The notes under the pieces are model-generated. The model did not search any database and was not told the origin of the DNA. It worked only from the letters and a program-made list of their open reading frames with translations. A DNA stretch of 64,000 nucleotides from Sphingobacterium siyangense. GTDB taxonomy: Bacteria; Bacteroidota; Bacteroidia; Sphingobacteriales; Sphingobacteriaceae. Of this stretch, positions 47,252 to 56,832 are shown one piece after another. The stretch lies in the NCBI RefSeq assembly GCF_007830445.1, contig NZ_VLKR01000014.1:1-64000 (forward strand). The letters are read 5' to 3'. The first letter of the stretch is position 1, and each line of letters opens with the position of its first letter. Both the position numbers and the translations under genes were made by a program.

Positions 47252-47946
47252 TACTTAAAAGAATCACTCCTAAAAGGGTCACTCCCGTCGATAATTTGCC
47301 AAGGCAGCATCTTCAGGCAAAATCCAACGAAAAACTACTGTTATTCTTTGCAGGCTGGGGCATGGATGAACATCCTTTTTTGCACTATTCCCCAGTCGGC
47401 AAAGATCTCATTGTTGCCCATAGTTATACGGATTTACTGTTGGACACAAGTCTACTGGCAGGTTACCAGGAAATTGAGGTTTTCGCCTGGTCTATGGGGG
47501 TATGGGCGGCATCAATGGTACTGCCCGAACTTCAAAACAGCAATTACCCCATCAGCACATGTACTGCAATCAATGGAACACCATTTCCAATAGATGACGA
47601 AAAAGGAATTCCTAGCCAGTTATTTAAAGGAACATTGGATACACTGAGCAATAAAACGTTGGAAAAATTCAGATTACGCATGTGTGGTTCCAAGACCCTT
47701 TTTAACTACTTTCTTGAAAGAGCCCCCCAACGCGACATCGAAGACCTCCGTTCAGAGCTCATCGCGATTGAAAAAACAGCTGGTGCAAAATCAGCAGCGG
47801 CATTCCAATGGCATCAGATATATATAGGCAAAGAAGATCGAATCTTCAACTTAGAGAATCAAAAACGCGCCTGGCCCGGTACTGCATATACGATAATCGA
47901 TGCTACTCATTATCCCGAACAATTATTTAAGCACCTTTTAAGATGA
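47248..47946 (+). CDS. bioG: Pimeloyl-ACP methyl ester esterase BioG (DUF452)
   Basis: 232 residues of the alpha/beta-hydrolase fold. The nucleophile elbow is WSMGVWAA, and the opening LLLFFAGWGMDEHPF is typical of BioG. It removes the methyl group from pimeloyl-ACP methyl ester, the counterpart of BioH. It lies between bioF and bioC, with 4-nt overlaps on both sides; separate bioG and bioC genes are used here, whereas some Bacteroidota fuse them. Confidence 0.9.
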   Translation: MILKRITPKRVTPVDNLPRQHLQAKSNEKLLLFFAGWGMDEHPFLHYSPVGKDLIVAHSYTDLLLDTSLLAGYQEIEVFAWSMGVWAASMVLPELQNSNYPISTCTAINGTPFPIDDEKGIPSQLFKGTLDTLSNKTLEKFRLRMCGSKTLFNYFLERAPQRDIEDLRSELIAIEKTAGAKSAAAFQWHQIYIGKEDRIFNLENQKRAWPGTAYTIIDATHYPEQLFKHLLR

Positions 47947-48701
47947 TCATCATGATGGACAAACAAAGGATTAGATCCCGTTTCGCTAAAGCGGCATCTA
48001 ACTATCAGTCGGCAGCGATCGCCCAATACGAAATAGCAAAAAAAATGATCAGGTTGATGCAGGAGAACATACAGCTAAGACCGCAAAAAGTATTGGAAAT
48101 TGGCTGCGGAACAGGGCTTTTTTCGCGGTTAATCTTACAGCATATCAAACCAAAAAAAATGGTCTTAAATGATATCTGTCCAGAAATGATGCCCGAAGTA
48201 ATGGATATTTTGACATCGTCGCACACGTTCATCTGTGCTGATGCAGAAACTTATGCTTTTCCCAAAGACATCAATCTAATCGCGTCCTGTTCTACAATTC
48301 AGTGGTTCAACAATCCTCGCGCTTTCTTTGAAAGCTGCTATGGATCCCTTCCGGATTCCGGTATCCTTGCCTTCAGTACTTTTGGACATGACAATATGCA
48401 CGAGATCAATGCAACGGCACATGTTGGACTAACATATCGATCTAAATCGGAACTTATCGCAGAACTTTTAGCGTTGAATTATAAGATCCTCGTTGCACAA
48501 GAAGAACATTTAAAACTACACTTTGAAAGCCCACTACAAGTTCTTGTTCACCTGAAACAAACGGGGGTAACGGGAATAAAAAATCACCGGTGGACAAAAG
48601 GCAAACTTCGGGCTTTCTGTGATAAATATACATCTCACTATGGGACAGAAGAGGGCGTATCCCTAACCTACCATCCCATCTATATTATTGCAAAAAAATA
48701 A
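47943..48701 (+). CDS. bioC: Malonyl-ACP O-methyltransferase
   Basis: 252 residues. This SAM-dependent methyltransferase starts the pimeloyl moiety by methylating malonyl-ACP. The SAM motif I is VLEIGCGTGLFSR, and the N-terminal RFAKAASNYQSAAIAQYEIA is BioC-specific. The first ATG overlaps bioG; two further ATG codons within 12 nt are alternatives. Confidence 0.93.
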   Translation: MIIMMDKQRIRSRFAKAASNYQSAAIAQYEIAKKMIRLMQENIQLRPQKVLEIGCGTGLFSRLILQHIKPKKMVLNDICPEMMPEVMDILTSSHTFICADAETYAFPKDINLIASCSTIQWFNNPRAFFESCYGSLPDSGILAFSTFGHDNMHEINATAHVGLTYRSKSELIAELLALNYKILVAQEEHLKLHFESPLQVLVHLKQTGVTGIKNHRWTKGKLRAFCDKYTSHYGTEEGVSLTYHPIYIIAKK

Positions 48702-48755
48702 CAGCTGAGCACTCGAATTACAAACAATCGAACAACCTACAAAAGAAATACAGCA

Positions 48756-49388
48756 ATGAATGAAAATATCTATTTTGTTTCCGGCATAGATACCGGGATC
48801 GGAAAAAGTTATGCTACTGGCCTCCTCGCGAAACAATGGAATACAAGCGGTATACGCACCATTACCCAAAAGCTTGTACAAACTGGAAATACAACTATTT
48901 CTGAAGACATCGTCCTCCATCGCCAACTCATGGAAATCCCATTAACGGCAGAAGATCATCAGAAAATCACGATGCCAGAGATTTTCACCTACCCCGCCTC
49001 CCCCCATCTAGCAGCACGCCTGGATAATCGTGAAATTGACTTTAAAAAGATCAGACAAGCTAGCTTAACATTAAGCCAACGCTACGACGCTGTTCTTATT
49101 GAGGGTGCAGGTGGGTTGATGGTTCCACTAAGAGAAGATTATCTGATTATCGATTACATCCAAGAAATGCAGTATCCGCTTATTTTTGTCACCTCTGGAA
49201 AATTAGGGAGTATCAATCATACCTTACTTAGTCTGGAAGCGATCACCAAGCGCAGGATCAATCTACATACCGTTGTTTACAATACATTCCCTGTTCATAA
49301 AGACCGCACGATAAGTACTGATACGGAGTTGTATCTTCGTCGTTATATAGAAACAAACTATCCGGAGACCTTATTTGTTTGCTTGTAA
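48756..49388 (+). CDS. bioD: Dethiobiotin synthetase
   Basis: 210 residues. It forms the ureido ring from DAPA, CO2 and ATP. The P-loop is GIDTGIGKSYATG and the second ATP/Mg segment is EGAGGLMVPL. It is the last gene of the operon, 54 nt after bioC, and a hairpin follows it. Confidence 0.94.
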   Translation: MNENIYFVSGIDTGIGKSYATGLLAKQWNTSGIRTITQKLVQTGNTTISEDIVLHRQLMEIPLTAEDHQKITMPEIFTYPASPHLAARLDNREIDFKKIRQASLTLSQRYDAVLIEGAGGLMVPLREDYLIIDYIQEMQYPLIFVTSGKLGSINHTLLSLEAITKRRINLHTVVYNTFPVHKDRTISTDTELYLRRYIETNYPETLFVCL

Positions 49389-49398
49389 ATAAGGTCAA

Positions 49399-49430
49399 GC
49401 TGTTACTATTGATAGATATATAGTAACAGC
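49399..49430. terminator. Hairpin at the end of the biotin operon
   Basis: A perfect 11-bp stem (49399-49409 with 49420-49430, 10-nt loop). It has no T run, so its terminator role is inferred from position between convergent genes. Confidence 0.55.
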
Positions 49431-49482
49431 AGGGAACCCATTCAATAAGAATTGACCGCCATCCCTGCTGAAACAGTACAGA

Positions 49483-51996
49483 TTATGCTAATAATGGATC
49501 AGTTGTACACTCAACACCTGTTTCCAATCGCCCTGCGAGCTGAATGACGAAGCTGCTGTCTCCCTTGATTCGTACAGCAATATCATACCAATTTCCTTGA
49601 CTTTCAACATCCAGGATCAATGGAACTTCTTCGGCGGGAGCTATTTCTTTCGTTATGGCATATTTTCCATAGCTAAGGCTCTCGACAACTACCGTTACCC
49701 GCTGGTCACTCTTGTTCCTGAGTCTCAGCTGCAATTTCCCTGTCGCTGCCTGAGTTAGCGCTTTCAGTTCCGGAGAAACGGTAGCCTCTAGTGCTGCTGT
49801 TCCTTTTTGTCCAGAAAATTTTCGATAAAAACCATTTGGACCGTGCAATTCAAACGCATAGCGATCTCCTTCAAATCGTGCCAGGTCCCACTGATATGCC
49901 AAACGATCACCGGCCTTCACCGCAAAATTCCAATTACGGTAAGTTTCACTTTGCCCCTGTTCATCACGATATTCCAACGGACTATAAACGTTGAAGGCTG
50001 TACCTGCGGTCCTTTTTCCGAAAAACTTGCTGTCTACAGTCATCGTTAGATGAAACACTCCGTCTTTCACAAAGCCCACCGCATCATGCGCATAAGGCAA
50101 TGGCAAAGATTTACGAATCCCCCGCTCCTGTATTCGGTCAAATCCCGGAATCCATCCGTTTTTAGTCGCGAGATCAGGATCTTTGACCTCAACAAAGCCT
50201 CGCGGATCATCTTTGAACTGCGCATTGTATATCGTTTCGATATACTGATTCCTATCAAGAAAAGGGAGTTGTTCCTTTTGCTGAGTAAAAGGTGTAAAAG
50301 CGGTTGTCAAATCACCACAGATTGTTCTACGCCATGCACTGATGTTTTCCAAATGCATATTCTTGTTCAGCTTTTTGTTAAAGAAAGATTCCAAAAATTG
50401 CAAAGTAGACGTATGATCAAATACCTGAGAGCAAACCTTACCACCTCGTGACCAAGGCGACGCAATATACATGGGAACACGAAAACCTAGGCCCACAGCC
50501 CCTTCGCGTGCTTGCTTTTTAGGAATCCCCTGTTTTAGCTCATTTTCTAAACGAACCATCTCCACCTCCGTATCGATCCCAGGAGAACATGCCCCTGTAT
50601 CTTTCTTCTTTAAATCAGGTACAAGGAAAGGTTTAACATGATCATAGTAACCATCGTTTTCATCATAGGTAATGATAAAAATAGTTTTTTTCCAAACCTC
50701 AGGGTTCTTTGTTAAGATATCTAAAACTTCAGATACATACCAAGCTCCATACCAGGGCGCACTCGGGTGGTCCGAGAAATTCTGTGGGCCGGCCAACCAG
50801 GATACCGCAGGCAATTTACCAGTATCAACGTCTTTGCGAAATTGATAAAGAATATCGCCTTTTGGGACTTCCAGCGCAGCTTTTTTCCCCTGTGCCTTAA
50901 AATGTAACGTATCAAGCGACCTGTAATTGTTGTCCCCTTTGTTTACCGTAAACGCCCGATCATTTAATGATTTCGTAAAATCACTTAGCTTTTTATAATT
51001 GTTTGGATTGAATTCCTTTAGTTCGGTCTCCGCTCGCTCAAGTGCCTCACTTTTTTTGCGAATATCAGCGCGTATCTTTTCGGCTTGTTCTTCGGAAGAA
51101 GGAGACTTCTCTTCCAACTTGGAAATCTGCATGGGCAAATCCCGAACCTGTGTTTCTAGGCTTTTGATATAGTTCTCCTTAAATTTAACTTGATAAGCCT
51201 GAAAAAACTCCAGCAGATTACACCCAAAATTGGATAGCCATGCCCTTTCCTGTCCAGAAAACCCGCCGCCACAGCTTGTCTCATTTTGATAAAAACGCCA
51301 GTTAATGCCATTCTTTTCAAGCAATTCCGGAAAAGTTTCCCAGGTCATTTTACCATAGCCAAAGTCATCATTCCGAATATTCGCTTTTTGCAGACCATCT
51401 TTCATCTCTGTAATCTTACCCGTCCAGAAAAAGGAACGGTTAGGCGTAGTGCTGGTCATGCCCGAGCAAAAATTCTGATCACATACTGTAAAAGCATCCG
51501 CTAAGGCATAATGAAAGGGCAAATCTTCACGTGTAAAATACCCCAATGTTAAGGGCATAGCCGCATATTGTTTATTCCCTGATTGCTTCGATAACAGCCA
51601 ATGATCGTAACGACCTTGGTTAAAGGCATCCACCTGGCTTGCACGACTATGTGGAAGAGAACCCATCCAGGTCACTTTACTTTCCTTCAGGTTTAATCGG
51701 AAAGGAGCATACGTTTTTCCCTCTTTATCCGTTTGATACCATACGGGTAAACCGTTCGGTAAACGTATCGAACGTGGATCATTGAAACCCCGAACTCCCG
51801 AAAGACTACCTAGCGTATGATCAAAGGATCGGTTCTCCTGCATCAGGATGACGATGTGTTCGGCATCTAAAAAACTACTTCCTGGGTCAGGGTCTATGGC
51901 AAAGGCTTTCTGGATCGATGCAGGCATGAAGCTGGCAATACCTGCTGCTCCTGAAAATAGTAGGGTCTTTCGTAGGAATTCTCTTCTGGTTTCCAT
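49483..51996 (-). CDS. Phosphocholine-specific phospholipase C, Tat-exported
   Basis: 837 residues. A twin-arginine signal (TRREFLRKT, then a hydrophobic stretch to about 33) precedes the phosphoesterase domain: DAEHIVILMQENRSFDHTLG, the metal and active-site region QNFCSGMTSTTPNRSFFWTG and ITYDENDGYYDHV. Two DUF756 beta-domains close the protein. A coiled-coil insert lies at about 275-325. The family (PlcN/PlcH and acid phosphatase AcpA relatives) removes phosphocholine or other head groups from lipids. It is divergent from a two-component system but probably not controlled with it. Confidence 0.92.
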   Translation of the reverse strand: METRREFLRKTLLFSGAAGIASFMPASIQKAFAIDPDPGSSFLDAEHIVILMQENRSFDHTLGSLSGVRGFNDPRSIRLPNGLPVWYQTDKEGKTYAPFRLNLKESKVTWMGSLPHSRASQVDAFNQGRYDHWLLSKQSGNKQYAAMPLTLGYFTREDLPFHYALADAFTVCDQNFCSGMTSTTPNRSFFWTGKITEMKDGLQKANIRNDDFGYGKMTWETFPELLEKNGINWRFYQNETSCGGGFSGQERAWLSNFGCNLLEFFQAYQVKFKENYIKSLETQVRDLPMQISKLEEKSPSSEEQAEKIRADIRKKSEALERAETELKEFNPNNYKKLSDFTKSLNDRAFTVNKGDNNYRSLDTLHFKAQGKKAALEVPKGDILYQFRKDVDTGKLPAVSWLAGPQNFSDHPSAPWYGAWYVSEVLDILTKNPEVWKKTIFIITYDENDGYYDHVKPFLVPDLKKKDTGACSPGIDTEVEMVRLENELKQGIPKKQAREGAVGLGFRVPMYIASPWSRGGKVCSQVFDHTSTLQFLESFFNKKLNKNMHLENISAWRRTICGDLTTAFTPFTQQKEQLPFLDRNQYIETIYNAQFKDDPRGFVEVKDPDLATKNGWIPGFDRIQERGIRKSLPLPYAHDAVGFVKDGVFHLTMTVDSKFFGKRTAGTAFNVYSPLEYRDEQGQSETYRNWNFAVKAGDRLAYQWDLARFEGDRYAFELHGPNGFYRKFSGQKGTAALEATVSPELKALTQAATGKLQLRLRNKSDQRVTVVVESLSYGKYAITKEIAPAEEVPLILDVESQGNWYDIAVRIKGDSSFVIQLAGRLETGVECTTDPLLA

Positions 51997-52156
51997 AACA
52001 CTTATTTATAATTTCGATTTGAATCTACTTAGATTTCTTTTTGTTTCATATTTCTTCGTGTAAATCTTATGTTACCAAATTAAGTACGAAGAAAACATCT
52101 CTTTGATTGGATGACAAAAATTTGTTTATTTTTACGAAAAGACAACAGATATAAAT

Positions 52157-52843
52157 ATGGTGGACATTTTGCTGCTCGAAGACGACAAGGTACTCTCTAA
52201 AGAGATCCGATCTTTTCTATTAAGCCAGGGCTTTACCTGTGATCAAGCCTTTGATGGAATCGATTTTTTGGCCAAAACACACCAGAAGAAATATGGTTTT
52301 TATCTATTGGACATCAATGTCCCCAAAATCAATGGATTGGAAATCTGTAAAAAGATAAGAAGCCATGACGCCTTTACACCAATTATTATTCTCTCGGCAT
52401 ACGATGATATAGATGATAAAAAGGAGGCATTTCTACGGGCTGCTGATGACTATTTGGTTAAACCTTTCGTCTTAGATGAATTGCTGATGCGCATCTATTC
52501 CCTATTGCGTCGGCAACAGCATAGCGAAAGCAATGAAACAAAAACACTGGTAGTCGATGATCTGATCATTTATCCTGATGAGGCCCGTGTATTACGTGCA
52601 AATGAAGAAATTAATCTTACTCAAAAAGAATTTCAACTGCTGCTTATCTTAGCTCAGGCAAAGGGTCGCACCTTGTCCAAACAACATATTTCGGAGGAAG
52701 TATGGCAAAATCAATTTCAGACAACACAGAATACAATTGAAGTTTATATCAACTTTTTGCGTAAGAAGATTGATAAAAACTTTGAGAATAAACTGATCCA
52801 TACAAGACCTGGCTTTGGTTATTACCTATCGGCAGAAAAATGA
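52157..52843 (+). CDS. OmpR-family response regulator
   Basis: 228 residues: a receiver domain (1-115) with phospho-acceptor D52 in LLDINVPK, acidic residues EDD at the start, switch Ser in LSAYDD and Lys in LVKPF, followed by an OmpR-type winged helix (about 130-225). It overlaps the histidine kinase by 4 nt and lies just upstream of the RND efflux operon, which it probably controls. Confidence 0.93.
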   Translation: MVDILLLEDDKVLSKEIRSFLLSQGFTCDQAFDGIDFLAKTHQKKYGFYLLDINVPKINGLEICKKIRSHDAFTPIIILSAYDDIDDKKEAFLRAADDYLVKPFVLDELLMRIYSLLRRQQHSESNETKTLVVDDLIIYPDEARVLRANEEINLTQKEFQLLLILAQAKGRTLSKQHISEEVWQNQFQTTQNTIEVYINFLRKKIDKNFENKLIHTRPGFGYYLSAEK

Positions 52844-54219
52844 ATTTAAAGAAGAAAATAGCGATTAGCTTTAGCATTGCATTCTCCGTCCTTTTCGGTA
52901 TAGCGATGTTGATTATCTACTATGCTAGTTTCGATTTTCGGAAAGATCAATTTCGCCAGCGACTGATTGATAAATTGGACAATATTTCCCATTATATCGC
53001 CAGTAACCCCTATTTCAACCGCCAGTCTTACAAAAACTATTTTCACGATGACGAAGATGGCCTTTTCTATGAAGATGTTATCATCCTTGACAAAAATAAA
53101 CAGTTAGTCTTCAGTACCGTAAAGGATCAGACCATTACCTGGAATGCCTCGATTGTCAACCGGCTAAATCAGGAAAAACAGATCTTCTACAATCAGGACC
53201 AATATGAAACGCTAGCTAAATATTATCGCATCAACGGTTTACCTTATTATATTATCGTAAAAGCACAGGATTACTCCGGAAATGAAAAAATGGACCATCT
53301 AGCGCTCGTCCTAACGATATTATTTGTCCTGAGCGCTGTTCTGGTCTGGATATTTAGTTATAAACTCATCCAGCGCCTATTGATCCCACTCGATAAATTA
53401 AAAGATAATATCACGCAGATTAATGCCAGTAAACTTACCAAACCTGTCGAGTATACCGGTCATACCGATGAGATTGCTGTACTAACCCGAGCATTTAATA
53501 CCATGCTGCTGCGACTTTCGGCTGCTTTCGAATCGCAGAAAGAATTTAATTCCAGCGCCTCCCACGAGCTGCGAACACCGCTTGCCCGAATGTCCTTTCA
53601 GCTGGAGAACCTTTATCATCAAAATCAGCTGAGTGAAGACGTAAAGCAGGTTTTACGTAACATATCCAAGGAAACCTTACATCTTTCGGAGGTAACCGAT
53701 TCGCTGATGTTACTTTCAAAGTTCGACTCCGAGCGTTTGAAAATGACCTATAAGGAAGAGCGGATCGATGAAATTATCTTTATGGCCTATGAAAAAGTAG
53801 CCAAGGTATTCCCCGACCTGCAACTGGATTTTTCAATTGGTGGGATCGAAGATCCAAAACTTAGTATTTTCTGTTCCGCACAATTGATTGAAATTGCTTT
53901 TGTGAATTTATTTAAAAATGCCGCGCTCTACTCCGATACCAGGGAGGTAAAAGTGATGATTCTAGAATCAACCTTCGAACTCAAGGTACTTGTCAGCAAT
54001 ACTGGCCCGGCTTTAAGTACAATCGACCAAAAGCGGATTTTTGATGCGTTCAGCCGCGGTGAAAATGCAAATGAAACAACAGGATCAGGCTTAGGGCTAC
54101 GTATCGTTCAGCGTATCATGCAATCGCATCAAGCAACAATAGCATATCAGGCAGATCTAAAACAATCTACGCATACTTTTGTATTATTATTTAAATTGTT
54201 TCCTAACCGCGAAGTATAG
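52840..54219 (+). CDS. Sensor histidine kinase
   Basis: 459 residues. Membrane segment 1 (about 8-28), periplasmic sensor (29-150), membrane segment 2 (about 154-174), HAMP, HisKA with phospho-acceptor His (about 242) in SASHELRTPLARM, then HATPase_c with the N box NLFKNAALYS and G box GSGLGLRIVQRIM. Translation is coupled to the response regulator by an ATGA overlap. The metal or envelope signal is unknown; the downstream metal efflux genes suggest periplasmic metal. Confidence 0.92.
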   Translation: MNLKKKIAISFSIAFSVLFGIAMLIIYYASFDFRKDQFRQRLIDKLDNISHYIASNPYFNRQSYKNYFHDDEDGLFYEDVIILDKNKQLVFSTVKDQTITWNASIVNRLNQEKQIFYNQDQYETLAKYYRINGLPYYIIVKAQDYSGNEKMDHLALVLTILFVLSAVLVWIFSYKLIQRLLIPLDKLKDNITQINASKLTKPVEYTGHTDEIAVLTRAFNTMLLRLSAAFESQKEFNSSASHELRTPLARMSFQLENLYHQNQLSEDVKQVLRNISKETLHLSEVTDSLMLLSKFDSERLKMTYKEERIDEIIFMAYEKVAKVFPDLQLDFSIGGIEDPKLSIFCSAQLIEIAFVNLFKNAALYSDTREVKVMILESTFELKVLVSNTGPALSTIDQKRIFDAFSRGENANETTGSGLGLRIVQRIMQSHQATIAYQADLKQSTHTFVLLFKLFPNREV

Positions 54220-54313
54220 TTACCTGATTTAGACAGACTATGTCAAGTCTCTTAGCAACAAGATCATATATTTACTATACCCATTAATACCTATCCACCC
54301 ATCTGACAAACAT

Positions 54314-54356
54314 GCTTTTTTAAGCTTTTTTTAAGCATTTATTAAGGGGTCTTTAA
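54314..54356. promoter_or_regulatory. Four phased repeats upstream of the efflux operon
   Basis: Four adjacent 10-11 bp units end in TTTAA or TTAA: 54314-54323, 54324-54334, 54335-54345 and 54346-54356; the first three start GC. The pattern GCTTTTTTAA repeats with nearly one helical turn spacing, a usual form for OmpR-type response-regulator sites. They are 40 bp before the TolC gene. Confidence 0.6.
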
Positions 54357-54395
54357 TCTTAGACCAGTTATTTTGTTACATAAGATTTGAAACAT

Positions 54396-55730
54396 ATGAC
54401 AAAGACACCCCTTATATTTTTATTGCTTTTCAATAGCATGACTTTTGCTCAACAAAAACCACCACAAGCTGTTTATACGAGCATTCATGAAAGTACATTT
54501 GGGACTAAGCAAAGTGAGATCTTGGGACAACAGATGACCCTGCAGGAATGCGAAGAAGCCTTTATCAAAAGTAACCTCTCCTTGCTCGCGCAACAATATG
54601 ACATCAGCCAAGCAGAGGCTGACGTTATACAGGCCAAAATATGGGATCTACCACAGTTGCAGCTGTCTGCCAATGCCTATGACCCACAGAACAAACAAAC
54701 ATTTCATATTGGTCAATCCAAGGAAGCAAGCGTATCCCAATTGATTTATCTCGGTGGAAAAAAGAAGAATGAAGTGGAATTTGCCAAATCAAATGTTGAA
54801 CTTGCTAAGTTGCAGTTCAGTCAATTACTGGCGAGCCTTCGCGCGCAACTGCGTACAACCTTCTATTCTCTTTACTTTGAGCAACATAAGTTGGCAGATA
54901 TTAAAATTCAGTTGGATTACCTAAATAATCTGCTTGCAGCTTATAAAGAGCAAGGAAAAAAGGGGAACGTTTCTTTGAAAGATCAAGTTCGTCTTCAAAC
55001 AATGGCCATCGATCTCAACAACGAAAAAACGACAGCGATCAATAATAGCATCAATCTACAGCAGCAATTACGTGTGCTTATTTCCAGTCAGGAAGATGTA
55101 TTACCGAAGTTAACAGATCGAGAAGCAGATCAGGAACTTGCCGTAAAACCAACAATGCCTTTGGACAAAATCTATCAATTGGCCTTGGAAAACAATGCCG
55201 ATTATCAATTTGCCTTAAAGACTGCTGAAAGCTCACAGTTATTTACAAAATGGCAACAGTCTTTAAATACACCTGATATTAACCTTGGCCTTTCCTACAG
55301 CCAGAATGGGGGTGTATTCCACAATGAAGTCAATGTTACAGCCGCCATTCCGATCCCGTTGTGGAAACAAAATAAAGGAAATGTTATCAAAGCGAAATAC
55401 GCCGAAGAAGAGGCAAAGAAAAATATTGAAGTCCAACGGCAGCTGTTGGAGTCACAGATCCGTTCTAACTATCAGTCATGGGAAAATCAATATAATCAAT
55501 ATTTTACCATTACTCCAGACGACCTTCACAACATCGCTGTGGTCTATGATGGCATATTCAATAATTTTAAAAAAGGAAATATTTCTTTAGTCGAGTTCAC
55601 TGATTTTATGGACAGCTACCGCATATCTATCCTTAAGTTATACGATATGAAAAAGGAAATTATTCTCAACGCCGAACAATTAAACTACCTGGCTCAAACT
55701 TCTCTATTCAATTCAACTCATGTCAACTAA
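54396..55730 (+). CDS. TolC family outer-membrane factor (CzcC-like)
   Basis: 444 residues from the ATG at 54396; an in-frame TTG at 54387 is less likely. A signal peptide (ending TFAQQ) precedes two long alpha-helical OEP repeats with FYSLYFEQHKLADIK and ENQYNQYFTIT. It forms the outer-membrane channel of a tripartite efflux pump. It overlaps the adaptor gene by 11 nt. Confidence 0.9.
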   Translation: MTKTPLIFLLLFNSMTFAQQKPPQAVYTSIHESTFGTKQSEILGQQMTLQECEEAFIKSNLSLLAQQYDISQAEADVIQAKIWDLPQLQLSANAYDPQNKQTFHIGQSKEASVSQLIYLGGKKKNEVEFAKSNVELAKLQFSQLLASLRAQLRTTFYSLYFEQHKLADIKIQLDYLNNLLAAYKEQGKKGNVSLKDQVRLQTMAIDLNNEKTTAINNSINLQQQLRVLISSQEDVLPKLTDREADQELAVKPTMPLDKIYQLALENNADYQFALKTAESSQLFTKWQQSLNTPDINLGLSYSQNGGVFHNEVNVTAAIPIPLWKQNKGNVIKAKYAEEEAKKNIEVQRQLLESQIRSNYQSWENQYNQYFTITPDDLHNIAVVYDGIFNNFKKGNISLVEFTDFMDSYRISILKLYDMKKEIILNAEQLNYLAQTSLFNSTHVN

Positions 55731-56811
55731 AAAACTTCTTATAGCCACTGTGGCAATAGTGCTACTTTACGCTTGCCAAAATCATAAAGAAACAGATAAT
55801 GCAGCCATTGTCAAAGGTTTCGAAATTAGTGAGACGATGCTTAAATCGACAAGTTTTGCTACGGTTAAAAAAGAAAATGTGACCGAAGAACTCAACTTTT
55901 TTGGAAAGATATCGGCCGATCAAAACAATTACATCGATATTTTCCCACTCGTTGGAGGGAATGTTGTCTCCGTGAATGTTTCTTTGGGTGATTATGTCCA
56001 TAAAGGTCAGGTATTGGCAACAATCAGAAGTACGGAAGTCGCCGGTATACAAAAGGATCTTTCGGATGCCAAAACCGATGTATTACTCGCAGAGAAAAAC
56101 TACCGTGTAGCTGAAGATATGTATAACGGAAAATTGAGCACAGATAAAGACATGTTGGAAGCAAAAGGACAATTGACCAAAGCCAAAGAGCAACTACGCC
56201 GTTCAGAAGCTGTAAGTCAGATTTACAATGTCCGTACAGGCAATATTTATTCGGTCGTATCTCCAATCGATGGTTACATCGTTCAAAAAAACATCAATAA
56301 GGACATGCAGCTGCGTAGTGACCGCAGCGACAACATCTTCGATGTGGCCAATACAAAAGATGTATGGGCAATTCTTAACGTCAACGAAACGGATATCGAC
56401 AAGATTAGTATGGGCATGCCCGCTATGGTGTCTACCCTGAGCTACCCGGACAAAAAATTCCAGGGCAGTATCGATAAAATCTTTAAGATCATCGATCCGC
56501 AGACGAATTCCATGCAGGCACGGGTGGTGCTAGACAATAAGGATGGTTTACTTATTCCGGATAGTAAAGCGACCATTAAAGTATTGCATCGCTCCAATAC
56601 GGAAGCGCTCGCAGTTCCTTCTGATGCGGTCATTTTCGATCAAAACAAATATTTCGTATTAATCTATAAATCCCAAAATGATATTAAGATTCGCGAAATA
56701 TTGCCGATCAAACAAAACGAAGGAACAACCTACATGGCTACGGGACTACAGGAAGGTGAAAAAGTTGTTGTCAACAATAAACTTCTGATCTATAGAGCTC
56801 TGAATAATTAA
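55720..56811 (+). CDS. RND efflux periplasmic adaptor lipoprotein (CzcB-like)
   Basis: 363 residues. A lipobox LLYAC gives a lipid-anchored start. The order is a barrel-sandwich half, a helical hairpin (about 110-165), the other half (SVVSPIDGYIVQKNINKD) and a beta-barrel (ISMGMPAMVSTLSYPDKKFQ). It links the RND pump to the outer-membrane factor. No extra N-terminal metal-binding domain is visible. Confidence 0.9.
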   Translation: MSTKKLLIATVAIVLLYACQNHKETDNAAIVKGFEISETMLKSTSFATVKKENVTEELNFFGKISADQNNYIDIFPLVGGNVVSVNVSLGDYVHKGQVLATIRSTEVAGIQKDLSDAKTDVLLAEKNYRVAEDMYNGKLSTDKDMLEAKGQLTKAKEQLRRSEAVSQIYNVRTGNIYSVVSPIDGYIVQKNINKDMQLRSDRSDNIFDVANTKDVWAILNVNETDIDKISMGMPAMVSTLSYPDKKFQGSIDKIFKIIDPQTNSMQARVVLDNKDGLLIPDSKATIKVLHRSNTEALAVPSDAVIFDQNKYFVLIYKSQNDIKIREILPIKQNEGTTYMATGLQEGEKVVVNNKLLIYRALNN

Positions 56812-56832
56812 TCCGTCTTAGCATTTACACGA

